Below are positions 25,264 to 34,222 of a stretch of DNA of 56,981 nt, in pieces. The number at the start of each line of letters is the position of its first letter. Position 1 is the stretch's first letter. This DNA is from JANXAZ01 sp964504655. Lineage in GTDB: Bacteria > Pseudomonadota > Alphaproteobacteria > Geminicoccales > Geminicoccaceae. The stretch covers positions 1 to 56,981 of the forward strand of contig CAZDFD010000017.1 of NCBI GenBank assembly GCA_964504655.1, read 5' to 3'. Below the pieces are notes generated by a model that was not told the origin of the DNA, ran no database searches, and saw only the letters and a list, made by a program, of their open reading frames with translations. The translations under genes were made by a program, and so were the position numbers.

Positions 25264-28194
25264 GTGTGCGCCGTCGCGACGCCCCGGGTCCGCTGGGCGC
25301 TGCTCGCGCTGGCGGTCGGCCTCCTCTCCTGGGCCGAGCTTCTGGCACCGCTCGATCGGCTCTTGATCGACGCCCGGGCGGGCCTCGCGAGCCGCGAGGC
25401 CACCGGTCGGGTCGTCGTGGTCGGCATCGACGCCGAGAGCCTGGACGCGCTCGGTCGCTGGCCCTGGCCGCGCCGCCGCCACGCCGATCTGGTGGCGCGA
25501 CTGCTCGCCGCCGGCGCCGGCCGGATCGCCCTCGACGTCGACTTCAGCGGTGCCGCCGATCCGGGCGAGGACGGGGCGTTGGCCGCGGCCCTCGCCGAGG
25601 GCGGTCCCTCGCGGGTGGCACTCGCCGCCTACCGTCAGCACCAGCCGATGCCGGCCGGGCCGGCGCGCGTGGTCGAGACGGTTCCGACCGCCGGGCTCGT
25701 GGCGGCCGCGGCGCTCGCCACGGTCAACGTGGTCCCCGACAGCGACGGCCTCGTGCGGCTCTATCCTCCGGGCGACCGGCTGGCCGGCCTGTGGCGGCCG
25801 AGCCTCGCCGCCTGGGCGGTCGGCGCGGCCGAGGGGGAGCCCGGGCACGATCTGCGGATCGACTACACGATCGACGTCGGGGCCATCCCCTATCTGAGCT
25901 ACCAGGACGTGCTGGCGGGGCGGCTCGACCCCGCCTGGCTCGCCGGGCGTGCCGTCCTGGTTGGCGCGATCGACCCGGCGCTCGGCGACACCGTGGCGAC
26001 GCCGCGCTGGCGGGCGCTGCCCGGCGTGATGGTGCACGCGCTCGCCGCCGAGACGCTCCTCCAGGAGCGCGGGCTCCAGATCCTCGGAGGCCGGCCCGTC
26101 GGGGCGGCACTCGCGCTCCTCCTGTTCCTGCTCGGGTCGCGCCTCGAGCGCGGCCCGCCGGCGCTCGCGGTCGCCGGCGGCGCCGGCCTGGCCCTCGCCG
26201 CCGCGGTCGCGGCCGCAGCACTCCAGCTCGTCTGGAGCCGGACCTTCGCGCTCGGTCCGGTCGTGCTCGCCTGGCTCGCCGCCGCCTCGCTCGTGACGGT
26301 GCTCGATCGTGCCCGCCTGCGGGCGGCGCGGCAGGCGGCGGCGCTCGAGGCGGAGCGTCGGCGACGGCTGGTCGAAGGGATCGTCCGGACCAGCTTCGAC
26401 GGCATCCTCACCGTCGCGGCGGACGGTCGGATCCTGACGGCGAACCCGGCCGCGGCCCAGATCCTGGGCCTGTCCGCGGACCGCATCGTCGGGCGGACGC
26501 TCGCCGCGCTCGACCCGGCCCTCGGGGCGGCGCTGCCCGATCCCTCGGGACGAACCGGATGCCGCTCGGAGCTGCGGCTCGATCGCACGGGCGGGCGCGG
26601 CCAGACCCTCGAGACGGTCGCCACCCGGCTCGTCGACGCGGTCGCGGGCGAGATCGACGTCGTGGTGCTGCGCGACGTCTCCGAGGCCCGAGCCACGGCG
26701 GCCGCGCTCGACCGGCTGCTGCACCACGACGGGCCGAGCGGCCTGCCGAACCGGACGCTGCTGGAGCGGACCCTGGCGACGATGCTCGGCGACGACGCGG
26801 CGACCGGCGGCCGGCTCGCGGTCGTGGCGGTGGCGCTGCACGGTCTGCCGGAACTCGAGGAGATCCAGGGTCCCGAGCCCGCGGCCGAGGCGCTGCGCGC
26901 GGTCGCGCGGGCGCTGACGCGGGCCCTCGGGCCGGGCACCCCGATCGCCCGCGTGGGGCCGGGGGAGCTCGCCTTCCCCACGACCCTGGGCCCCACGACC
27001 CTGGGCGCCACGACCCTGGGCGCCACGACCCTGGGCGCCACGACCCCGGGCGCCACGACCGCGGGCGCAACGACCCCGGGCGCCACGACGATCGGCGCTG
27101 CGCCGAGCGACGAAGCCGGCCTCGAGCCGGAGCGGAGCCTGGCACCGATCGCGGCAGCCGCCCTGCGTGGGATCGAGGAGGCGCGACTGGCCGACGTCGA
27201 GCCCAGGATCGGGGTGGCGCTGGTCCCCGAGCACGGCCGCGAGCCGGCGGGGCTCTTGCGCTGCGCGCTCCTGGCGACCCGGCACCCGCCCGGTCGGCCG
27301 GGCACGGTCGCCGTCTACCGGCCGAGCGCCGACCGGCGGGCGGCCCGCCGCTCCGAGCTCCTGGCCGGGCTGCGTCGGGCCCTGCGCCAGGCGCGGCTCG
27401 AGCTCGTGCATCAGCCGAAGGTCGACACCTGGACCGGCCTGCCGGTCGGCACCGAGGCGCTGGTCCGCTGGCGCGACCCGGAGCTCGGGACGGTGTCGCC
27501 GTCCGAGTTCGTGCCGCTCGCCGAGGAGGCCGATCTGATCGAACCGCTCACCCGGCAGGTGCTGAAGCTCGCCATCGCCGAGCAGGCGGCGCTGCGCGGC
27601 CAGGGGCTCGAGCTCAGGGTGGCCGTCAACCTGTCGGCCCGGAGCCTCGACTGCCAGGGCGCCGGGCCCGCGCTTCTGCGGCTGGTCGACGAGCTCGGCG
27701 GCGGGCCCGCCGGGCTCGGCTTCGAGGTGACCGAGACCGCGCTTCTCCAGAGCGGGCGCGACGCGGTGGCCGAACTCGGCATCCTCCGCGAGGCCGGCTA
27801 CGCCGTGGCGCTCGACGATTTCGGCGTGGGCTACTCCTCCTTCGCACGGCTGCGCGACCTGCCGGTGAGCGCGGTCAAGATCGACCGCGCGCTGGTGCGG
27901 GTCCTGCCCGGCGACCGCAGCGGCGCGCTCGTGCTGGCGAGCGTGCTCGAGCTCGCCGAGAAGCTCGGCCTCGAGACCGTGGGCGAGGGCGTCGAGGACG
28001 CGGCCGACCTCGAGCGGCTGCGCACCCTCGGCTGCACCCTCGCCCAGGGCTACCACATCGCCCGGCCGATGCCGGCGGCCGAGCTCGGCCCCTGGCTCCG
28101 GGCGCGGCTCCGGCGCGCACCGCCCCGGGCTCTGGCCGGGGCGGGCGGTTGGAGTGCCGCGGCGGCCGCGCCCCTCGGCGCCGCGGCCGGCTGA
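25264..28194 (+). CDS. CHASE2-PAS-degenerate GGDEF-EAL signalling protein
   Basis: The 976-residue protein starts with a GTG at 25264 behind GGGGGAAG. After one N-terminal helix comes a CHASE2 sensor (about 25-270, VVVVGIDAESLDALGRWPWP), then membrane helices (about 275-345), a PAS domain (about 365-465, DGILTVAADGRILTANPAAA), a GGDEF remnant and an EAL domain. The cyclase site reads GPGEL at 565-569 instead of GGDEF and is followed by a TTLGA repeat, so it should be inactive. The EAL domain keeps TEAL (E731), NLSARS, EVTETA, ALDDFGVG, KID and EGVED, so c-di-GMP hydrolysis is likely. It lies 29 bases after the FecR gene. The shared signal is unknown. Confidence 0.92.
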   Translation: MCAVATPRVRWALLALAVGLLSWAELLAPLDRLLIDARAGLASREATGRVVVVGIDAESLDALGRWPWPRRRHADLVARLLAAGAGRIALDVDFSGAADPGEDGALAAALAEGGPSRVALAAYRQHQPMPAGPARVVETVPTAGLVAAAALATVNVVPDSDGLVRLYPPGDRLAGLWRPSLAAWAVGAAEGEPGHDLRIDYTIDVGAIPYLSYQDVLAGRLDPAWLAGRAVLVGAIDPALGDTVATPRWRALPGVMVHALAAETLLQERGLQILGGRPVGAALALLLFLLGSRLERGPPALAVAGGAGLALAAAVAAAALQLVWSRTFALGPVVLAWLAAASLVTVLDRARLRAARQAAALEAERRRRLVEGIVRTSFDGILTVAADGRILTANPAAAQILGLSADRIVGRTLAALDPALGAALPDPSGRTGCRSELRLDRTGGRGQTLETVATRLVDAVAGEIDVVVLRDVSEARATAAALDRLLHHDGPSGLPNRTLLERTLATMLGDDAATGGRLAVVAVALHGLPELEEIQGPEPAAEALRAVARALTRALGPGTPIARVGPGELAFPTTLGPTTLGATTLGATTLGATTPGATTAGATTPGATTIGAAPSDEAGLEPERSLAPIAAAALRGIEEARLADVEPRIGVALVPEHGREPAGLLRCALLATRHPPGRPGTVAVYRPSADRRAARRSELLAGLRRALRQARLELVHQPKVDTWTGLPVGTEALVRWRDPELGTVSPSEFVPLAEEADLIEPLTRQVLKLAIAEQAALRGQGLELRVAVNLSARSLDCQGAGPALLRLVDELGGGPAGLGFEVTETALLQSGRDAVAELGILREAGYAVALDDFGVGYSSFARLRDLPVSAVKIDRALVRVLPGDRSGALVLASVLELAEKLGLETVGEGVEDAADLERLRTLGCTLAQGYHIARPMPAAELGPWLRARLRRAPPRALAGAGGWSAAAAAPLGAAAG
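26980..27099 (+). repeat. Eight 15-bp tandem repeats inside the GGDEF remnant
   Basis: Eight consecutive 15-base units of the form ACGACCCTGGGCGCC encode TTLGP, TTLGA (three copies), TTPGA, TTAGA, TTPGA and TTIGA. They start four codons after the degenerate GPGEL motif. The array keeps the reading frame, and its length may vary by slippage. Confidence 0.95.
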
Positions 28195-28240
28195 AGGGGA
28201 AGGCGGCGCACGCCTGCGGGCGGTCCCGACCGGCCGCCGC

Positions 28241-29544
<1,304 letters not shown>

Positions 29545-29548
<4 letters not shown>

Positions 29549-30093
29549 GGGCAGTCCAGGACCTCGAGGGTCAGCTCGTGGTTGGTGTAGACGCAGATCT
29601 CGGCCGCGATCCGCATCGCACGGCGCGCGATCTCCTCGGCGTCGAGCGCCGGCACCTCGAGCAGGGCCCGGGCCGCGGCGAGCGCGAAGGTGCCGCCCGA
29701 GCCGATGCCGATCAGTCCGGCCTCGGGCTCGAGCACGTCGCCCGCCCCGGTCAGCACCAGCGAGGACTCGGCGTCGGCCACGGCCATCATGGCCTCGAGC
29801 CGCCGCAGATAGCGGTCGGTCCGCCAGTCCTTGGCGAGCTCGACGCAGGCCCGCAGGAGCTGGCCCGGATGCCGCTCGAGCTTGGCCTCGAGCCGCTCGA
29901 GCAGGGTGAAGGCGTCGGCGGTCGAGCCGGCGAAGCCCGCGAGGATGCGGCCGCCGCCCAGGCGCCGCACCTTGCGGGCATTGGCCTTCACGATGGTGGC
30001 GCCGAGGCTGACCTGCCCGTCGCCGGCCATCACCACCCGGCGGCCCTTGCGGACCGACAGGATCGTCGTGCCGTGCCAGCTCGTCTCGCCCAC
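29545..30093 (-). CDS. hslV: HslV peptidase of the HslUV protease
   Basis: From the GTG at 30093 the protein has 182 residues. The N-terminal-nucleophile threonine lies in WHGTTILSVRKG, so about eight residues would be removed to expose Thr9. VVMAGDGQVSLG, GGRILAGFAGSTADAF and GIGSGGTFALAAARAL are proteasome-beta-like signatures. It forms the double hexameric core with HslU. The start codon lacks a strong ribosome site. The upstream 128 bases hold several GC hairpins that separate it from the 81-residue gene. Confidence 0.95.
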
Positions 30094-30221
30094 CGCCGCA
30101 CCACCGCCAGGCCGCTGCCGGCGCCGGCCCGTCGGGCCGCGCCGGCATCCCGGGCCCGGCCCGGGACGGCCCGCAGGATGTGGCGCCGGCCGGACCGGGT
30201 TCAAGCCCGGCCGGCGGCGGC
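30094..30221 (-). other. Hairpin-rich spacer between the 81-residue gene and hslV
   Basis: Three GC inverted repeats lie here: 30126-30138 (GGCCC/GGGCC), 30148-30166 (TCCCGGGCC/GGCCCGGGA around a single central C) and 30195-30210 (CCGGG-TTCAAG-CCCGG), the last just after the small gene. None is followed by a U-run on the minus strand. They may tune expression between the small gene and hslV. Confidence 0.5.
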
Positions 30222-30467
30222 TCAGGCCTCGCGGCGGACGCGCTCGAGCTCGTCGATGGCCTGGGCGAGGTTGCGCAGGGCGGCCACGAGACCACCCTCG
30301 TCGCGCATGCGGAAGGCCACCGAGACGAGGGTCGCGGCCGAGACCACCGGCTCGAGCTCGCGCAGCTCCTCGCGCATGCGCTCGGGCAGCCCGGCCGGGT
30401 CGGCGCGGCCGGCGGCGCCCTGCTCGTGCCCCTCGAGATCGTAGCTGGAAGCCGGGCTGAGGGTCAT
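30222..30467 (-). CDS. Small 81-residue protein upstream of hslV
   Basis: The ATG at 30467 has an excellent ribosome site (GGAAGGAA about 6-7 bases upstream) and encodes 81 residues. The C-terminal two thirds is predicted helical (LPERMREELRELEPVVSAAT, then GGLVAALRNLAQAIDELERV). There is no signal peptide, membrane helix, Cys or His-metal motif. I do not recognise the family. Its place before hslV-hslU, behind an attenuator-like leader, suggests a link to the protease, perhaps as an adaptor or substrate, but that is inference from position only. Confidence 0.65.
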   Translation of the reverse strand: MTLSPASSYDLEGHEQGAAGRADPAGLPERMREELRELEPVVSAATLVSVAFRMRDEGGLVAALRNLAQAIDELERVRREA

Positions 30468-30488
30468 GGTCGTTCCTTCCTTCCTGAC

Positions 30489-30550
30489 GCCCCGCTTGGC
30501 GGGGGCTCTCCAAAAAAGGCGCCCCCGCGAGCCTTGCGGCGGCGGGGGCG
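30489..30550 (-). terminator. Attenuator-like leader with intrinsic terminator
   Basis: On the minus strand four segments can pair in two ways. Segment 1, CGCCCCCGC (30550-30542), and segment 2, GCGGGGGCG (30528-30520), form a perfect 9-bp stem capped by GCC-GCAA-GGC and followed by CC and TTTTTT (30517-30512), a strong intrinsic terminator. Segment 3, GCCCCCGC (30506-30499), can instead pair with segment 2 (8 bp), placing the T-run in a loop, or with segment 4, GCGGGG (30495-30490). The ribosome site of the small gene lies just beyond. This terminator/antiterminator layout suggests conditional read-through into the small gene and hslVU. Confidence 0.65.
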
Positions 30551-30587
30551 AGAGAGGGAGGGAGGCACCGTCTGACTTGACGACCCA

Positions 30588-30616
30588 ACCATACGTTGAG
30601 AAGTCGGCAGCGACAA
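30588..30616 (-). promoter_or_regulatory. Candidate housekeeping promoter of the small gene-hslVU unit
   Basis: On the minus strand TTGTCG (30616-30611) and TATGGT (30593-30588) are spaced by 17 bases. Transcription would start near 30580, about 30 bases before the terminator-like leader and about 115 bases before the ATG. The match to the sigma-70 consensus is moderate. Confidence 0.4.
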
Positions 30617-31076
30617 GTGGAAAAACGCCGGCGGCGCCGACTTTCGCCGACAATTTTGCGACACTCCGAGGCAATTGCAGTCGAGTTTCGACGGAAACTT
30701 TCGGGATTGCGGATCGCGCCGCCCGATTCGCCGCTTCGCGGCCGATTCGGGCCCGCGGACAAGGGCTTGGGAGCCCGATGTATTCGCCTAAAAGTTGAGA
30801 CGACGCGTGAGGCTCCGCCGGTGCATCCGGGCCGCGGCGCCCCCGCACGCCGACGCCGCCGCCGGCGCGTCGGGCCTAGCTTCATCAATTTCTGAGAATT
30901 AAAAGATATCTTATTGTTTTCAGACATTTTTCCGGCGCAATCCTGTTCGGACGACCGGGCTCGGTCGGGACCGTCGGCGGCGCCGGCCCCTGGCGGGTCG
31001 ACGTCGGAACCCGGTGGCGCGACGCGACGATCTGGTCTAGATCCGCGGCCGGCTCAACCGACAGCCGGGCCCGACC
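30617..31076. other. Non-coding divergent region between hslVU unit and yebC
   Basis: No plausible protein is encoded in these 460 bases. The GC content is clearly lower than in neighbours, and the part at 30885-30945 is AT-rich, including the 10-bp palindrome AAGATATCTT at 30903-30912. Small hairpins occur at 30721-30752 (GCCCGA/TCGGGC enclosing GCCGC-TTC-GCGGC) and 30763-30776 (GGGCT-TGGG-AGCCC). The region should hold the yebC-ruv promoter and could encode a leader or small RNA running left to the terminator at 30512-30550. No convincing LexA box of the GTTC-N7-GTTC type was found. Confidence 0.5.
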
Positions 31077-31823
31077 ATGGCCGGTCATTCCCAGTTCAAG
31101 AACATCATGCACCGCAAGGGCCGCCAGGACGCGGCCCGCGCCCGCCGCTTCACCCGCCTCCTGCGCGAGGTGCAGGTGGCCGCGCGGTCCGGCCTGCCCG
31201 ACCCCGCGCACAACCCGCGGCTGCGGGCGGCGATCCAGGCCTGCCGCTCCGAGAACGTGCCCAAGGACAATATCGAGCGCGTGATCCGGCGGGCCAGCGG
31301 CGCCGACGGCGAGGACTTCCAGGAGGTCCGCTACGAGGGCTACGGCCCCGGCGGCGTGGCCGTCATCGTGGAGGCGCTGACCGACAACCGCAACCGCACC
31401 GCGAGCGACGTGCGCGCCGCCTTCGCCCGCCACGGCGGGTCGCTCGGCGAGACCAACAGCGTGAGCTTCCAGTTCGAGCGCGTCGGCACGGTCCGCTACC
31501 GTCCCGAGGTGGCCGACGCCGAGGCCATGCTCGAGGCCGCGATCGAGGCCGGCGCGAGCGACTGCACGAGCGAGGAGGGCGGCCACGAGATCATCTGCGC
31601 GGCCGACCGGCTCGGGGCGGTGCGCGAGGTCCTCGAGGCCCGCTTCGGGCCGCCCGAGGAGGCGCGGCTCGGCTGGCGGCCGCAGGCCACCGTCCCGGTC
31701 GACGACGAGCGCGCCGAGAGCCTGTTCAAGCTGCTCGAGGCGCTCGACGAGAACGACGACGTGCAGCGCGTCGTGGCCAATTTCGAGGTCTCCGAGCGGG
31801 CGCTGCAGCGGCTCCAGGCCTGA
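31077..31823 (+). CDS. yebC: YebC/PmpR/TACO1-family regulator
   Basis: The 248-residue protein begins with the family signature MAGHSQFKNIMHRKGRQDA. It continues through ENVPKDNIERVIRRASG, YEGYGPGGVAVIVEALTDNR and the RNRTASDVRAAFARHGGSLG block. Relatives bind DNA or the ribosome and regulate transcription or help translation of proline stretches. The gene shares one base with ruvC (TGATG) and leads the ruv operon, as in many bacteria. Length is standard. Confidence 0.95.
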   Translation: MAGHSQFKNIMHRKGRQDAARARRFTRLLREVQVAARSGLPDPAHNPRLRAAIQACRSENVPKDNIERVIRRASGADGEDFQEVRYEGYGPGGVAVIVEALTDNRNRTASDVRAAFARHGGSLGETNSVSFQFERVGTVRYRPEVADAEAMLEAAIEAGASDCTSEEGGHEIICAADRLGAVREVLEARFGPPEEARLGWRPQATVPVDDERAESLFKLLEALDENDDVQRVVANFEVSERALQRLQA

Positions 31824-32344
31824 TGCGCGTGCTCGGCCTCGATCCCGGGCTCCGGGCCACCGGCTGGGGGGTGATCGAGGCCGCGCCGGGCCGGCTGCGC
31901 TACCTCGCCTGCGGGGTCGTGCGCGCCCCCCCCGAGGGCCCGCTCGCCCGCCGCCTTGAGGCGCTCTACGACGGGCTCGTGGCGGTGATCGGCGGGCACA
32001 CGCCCGACCGCGCCGCGGTCGAGGAGACCGTGGTCAACGTGAATGCCAGCTCCTCGCTGAAGCTCGGCCAGGCGCGCGGCGTCGTCCTCCTGGCGGCCGC
32101 CCGGGCCGGGCTCGAGGTGGCCGAGTACGCCGCCCGGACCGTCAAGCGCGCGGTCACCGGGACGGGCTCGGCGAGCAAGGAGCAGGTCGCGATGATGGTC
32201 CGCACCCTCCTGCCGGGGGCGCTCGACGCCGGCCCGGACGCGATGGACGCACTCGCGGTCGCGATCTGCCACGCCCACACCACCGCCACCCGCGCCCGGC
32301 TCGCCCGCGCCACCCTCGGGCCGCCGCCGCCGGCCGGCCGATGA
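31823..32344 (+). CDS. ruvC: Holliday junction resolvase RuvC
   Basis: The 173-residue endonuclease cuts four-way junctions. The catalytic acids are visible: D7 in LGLDPGLRATGWG, Glu in AAVEETVVNVNASSSLKLGQ and the Asp pair in DAMDALAVAICHAH. YAARTVKRAVTGTGSASKEQV matches the junction-binding region. The ATG overlaps the yebC stop by one base, and the stop overlaps ruvA by 4 bases. Confidence 0.96.
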   Translation: MRVLGLDPGLRATGWGVIEAAPGRLRYLACGVVRAPPEGPLARRLEALYDGLVAVIGGHTPDRAAVEETVVNVNASSSLKLGQARGVVLLAAARAGLEVAEYAARTVKRAVTGTGSASKEQVAMMVRTLLPGALDAGPDAMDALAVAICHAHTTATRARLARATLGPPPPAGR

Positions 32345-32940
32345 TCGCGTTCCTGCGCGGCCGGCTCGCCGCGGTCGCGGACGATCATCTGGTGCTCGAC
32401 GTGCAGGGTGTGGGCTACCTGGTCCAGGCCGGGGCGCGCACGCTGCAGCGCCTGCCGCGTCCGGGCGAGCCGGCCGAGCTGTGGATCGAGACCCAGCTGC
32501 GCGACGATGCGATCCTGCTCTTCGGGTTCCTCGAGCCGGCCGAGCGGGCCTGGTTCCGGACCCTGCAGACCGTCCAGGGGGTCGGCGCCAAGGTGGCCCT
32601 CGGGCTGATCGGCACGCTCGCTCCGGACGAGCTCGCGGCGGCGATCGCGACGCGCGACCGGGCGAGCCTGGCGCGGGCGCCCGGTGTCGGCCCGCGGCTC
32701 GCGACCCGGCTCGTGGCCGAGCTCGCCGACCGGCTCGCCGAGCTGCCGCGCGGGCCGCTGCCGGCGCCCGCGGCGGCGGCCGAGGCCGCGCCGGCCGACG
32801 ACGCCCTGGCCGCCCTCACCCGGCTCGGCTTCGCCCGGGCCGAGGCCGCGGGCGCCCTCGGCCGCGCCCGCGCCCGCCTGGGCGAGCGGGCACCGCTCGA
32901 GGCGCTGGTCCGCGAAGGCCTCAAGGAGCTCGCCGGATGA
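32341..32940 (+). CDS. ruvA: Holliday junction helicase subunit RuvA
   Basis: In this 199-residue protein, the N-terminal OB fold (MIAFLRGRLAAVADDHLVLD, VGYLVQAG) is followed by helix-hairpin-helix motifs (TVQGVGAKVALGLIG and APGVGPRLATRLVAEL). A C-terminal RuvB-contacting domain (DDALAALTRLGFARAEAAGA) completes it. It binds the junction as a tetramer and loads RuvB. The start is coupled to ruvC (ATGA), and the stop is coupled to a Fic gene rather than to ruvB. Confidence 0.96.
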   Translation: MIAFLRGRLAAVADDHLVLDVQGVGYLVQAGARTLQRLPRPGEPAELWIETQLRDDAILLFGFLEPAERAWFRTLQTVQGVGAKVALGLIGTLAPDELAAAIATRDRASLARAPGVGPRLATRLVAELADRLAELPRGPLPAPAAAAEAAPADDALAALTRLGFARAEAAGALGRARARLGERAPLEALVREGLKELAG

Positions 32941-34106
32941 GGCCGTTCCGTCCGGCTCTGCTGCCACGAGGGGACATCGACCCGGGCCCGCTGCTGCCGC
33001 TTCTGGGGAAGGCCAACCGCGCCGTGGCGCGCTACGACGGGATCGTGCAGGCGCTCGTCAATCCCGAGATCCTGCTGTCGCCCTTGCGGGCCCGCGAGGC
33101 CGTCCTCTCGTCGCGGATCGAAGGCACGCAGGCGAGCGTCGACGACCTGTTCGCCTTCGCCGCCGATCCCGAGGCGACACCGCCGGAACGCCAGTCGGAC
33201 GTCCGCGAGGTCCTGTGCTATCGCGAGGCGCTCGACGCTGCCGTCAGGGAGCTGGCGGACCGCCCCATGTCCCTCAATCTGATCCGGAGGGCGCACGAGG
33301 TCCTGCTGCGCGGGGCCCGCGGCAGCGACCGGCGCCCGGGCGCCTTTCGCGATCGTCAGGTCCACATCGGCCCGCCGGGCTCGACGGCTTCGACCGCGAC
33401 CTACCTTCCTCCATCGGCCACCGATCTCCCCCAGCTGCTTCACAATCTCGAGACCTACTTCCATGAGGACACCGAAGATCTCCTGATCCAGGTCTCGATC
33501 ATACATGGCCAGTTCGAGTTGATCCACCCATTCTTCGATGGAAACGGCCGTATCGGACGGATGCTGGTGCCATTGTTTCTTTATGCACGAAAGGCAATCG
33601 CGACGGCGTCGTTCTTCATCAGCGGGTTCCTGGAGGAGAATCGCGAGGAGTACTATCGGTCCTTGCAGCGATTGTCGACACACGACGACTGGCAAGGCTG
33701 GGTCCGCTTCTTCTTGTCCGCGATCGAGTGCCAAGCCGTCCGCGATTCGAGCCGCGCCGGCGAGATCCTCCGCCTCTACGACGAGATGAAGGGTGTCGTT
33801 GCCGACACGCTGCGATCGAGGCACGCGATCCGGGTGCTCGACGCGTTGTTCGTGGAACCCGTCTTCACGACCCCGGGGTTCGAGCGGGCCGCCGGCCTGC
33901 CACGAAATGCGGGCACGCTGCTCCGCAAGCTCGAAGGTCGTGGGCAGCTCCGCGTTCTTCGACCCGGTGCCAAGCGCCGCGCGACCATCTGGATGTTTCC
34001 TGCGCTCCTCGAGATCGTCCGTGCGCCGGCCCCCTCCGGTCCGGGCCGGGCTCCGGGCGGCGCGCCTCCCTCGGCCCGGACCCTCGCATCCATGCCGGAG
34101 GCCTGA
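32937..34106 (+). CDS. Fic-domain AMPylase-type protein inserted in the ruv operon
   Basis: The 389-residue protein starts at an ATG overlapping the ruvA stop by 4 bases. The N-terminus carries an inhibitory helix motif S58-x3-E62-G63 (SSRIEGTQ), typical of class II Fic proteins. The core motif HPFFDGNGRIGR is at 197-208, with His197 and the complete GNGR anion site. A C-terminal winged-helix-like part (FERAAGLPRNAGTLLRKLEG) may bind DNA. Enzymes of this family transfer AMP or another phospho-group to a hydroxyl of a target protein and are held off by the N-terminal Glu. The region 33400-33650 is visibly less GC-rich than its neighbours, so recent acquisition is likely. The target is unknown. 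Confidence 0.92.
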   Translation: MRPFRPALLPRGDIDPGPLLPLLGKANRAVARYDGIVQALVNPEILLSPLRAREAVLSSRIEGTQASVDDLFAFAADPEATPPERQSDVREVLCYREALDAAVRELADRPMSLNLIRRAHEVLLRGARGSDRRPGAFRDRQVHIGPPGSTASTATYLPPSATDLPQLLHNLETYFHEDTEDLLIQVSIIHGQFELIHPFFDGNGRIGRMLVPLFLYARKAIATASFFISGFLEENREEYYRSLQRLSTHDDWQGWVRFFLSAIECQAVRDSSRAGEILRLYDEMKGVVADTLRSRHAIRVLDALFVEPVFTTPGFERAAGLPRNAGTLLRKLEGRGQLRVLRPGAKRRATIWMFPALLEIVRAPAPSGPGRAPGGAPPSARTLASMPEA

Positions 34107-34174
34107 ATGCTCGGGGTCGCCGTTTGTCACGGAATCGGGCCGTTTCGTGTCAAAACGCCCGGATATGCGCACCC

Positions 34175-34221
34175 GTGTCGCAAACCGGCGCTCCGCCGGA
34201 CCTGTCGTGTGAGCGCGACAC
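34175..34221 (+). promoter_or_regulatory. Structured leader just before ruvB
   Basis: CCGGCG-CTC-CGCCGG (34185-34199) is a perfect hairpin nested between GTGTCG (34175-34180) and CGACAC (34216-34221). An alternative pairing joins TGTCG (34203-34207) to CGACA (34216-34220). The GTG of ruvB follows one base after the structure, and no clear ribosome site is seen, so folding could control ruvB translation. A weak promoter may lie upstream (TTGTCA near 34125). Confidence 0.4.
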
Positions 34222-34222
34222 G

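Noticed and set aside
30895..30960. LexA box for the yebC-ruv operon
   Set aside because: The AT-rich patch has a palindrome but no GTTC-N7-GTTC or GAAC-N7-GAAC spacing.
34131..34160. GGAAT before ruvB as a further ECF promoter
   Set aside because: CGTT appears only 5 bases downstream, and at the correct spacing the sequence is AAAA.
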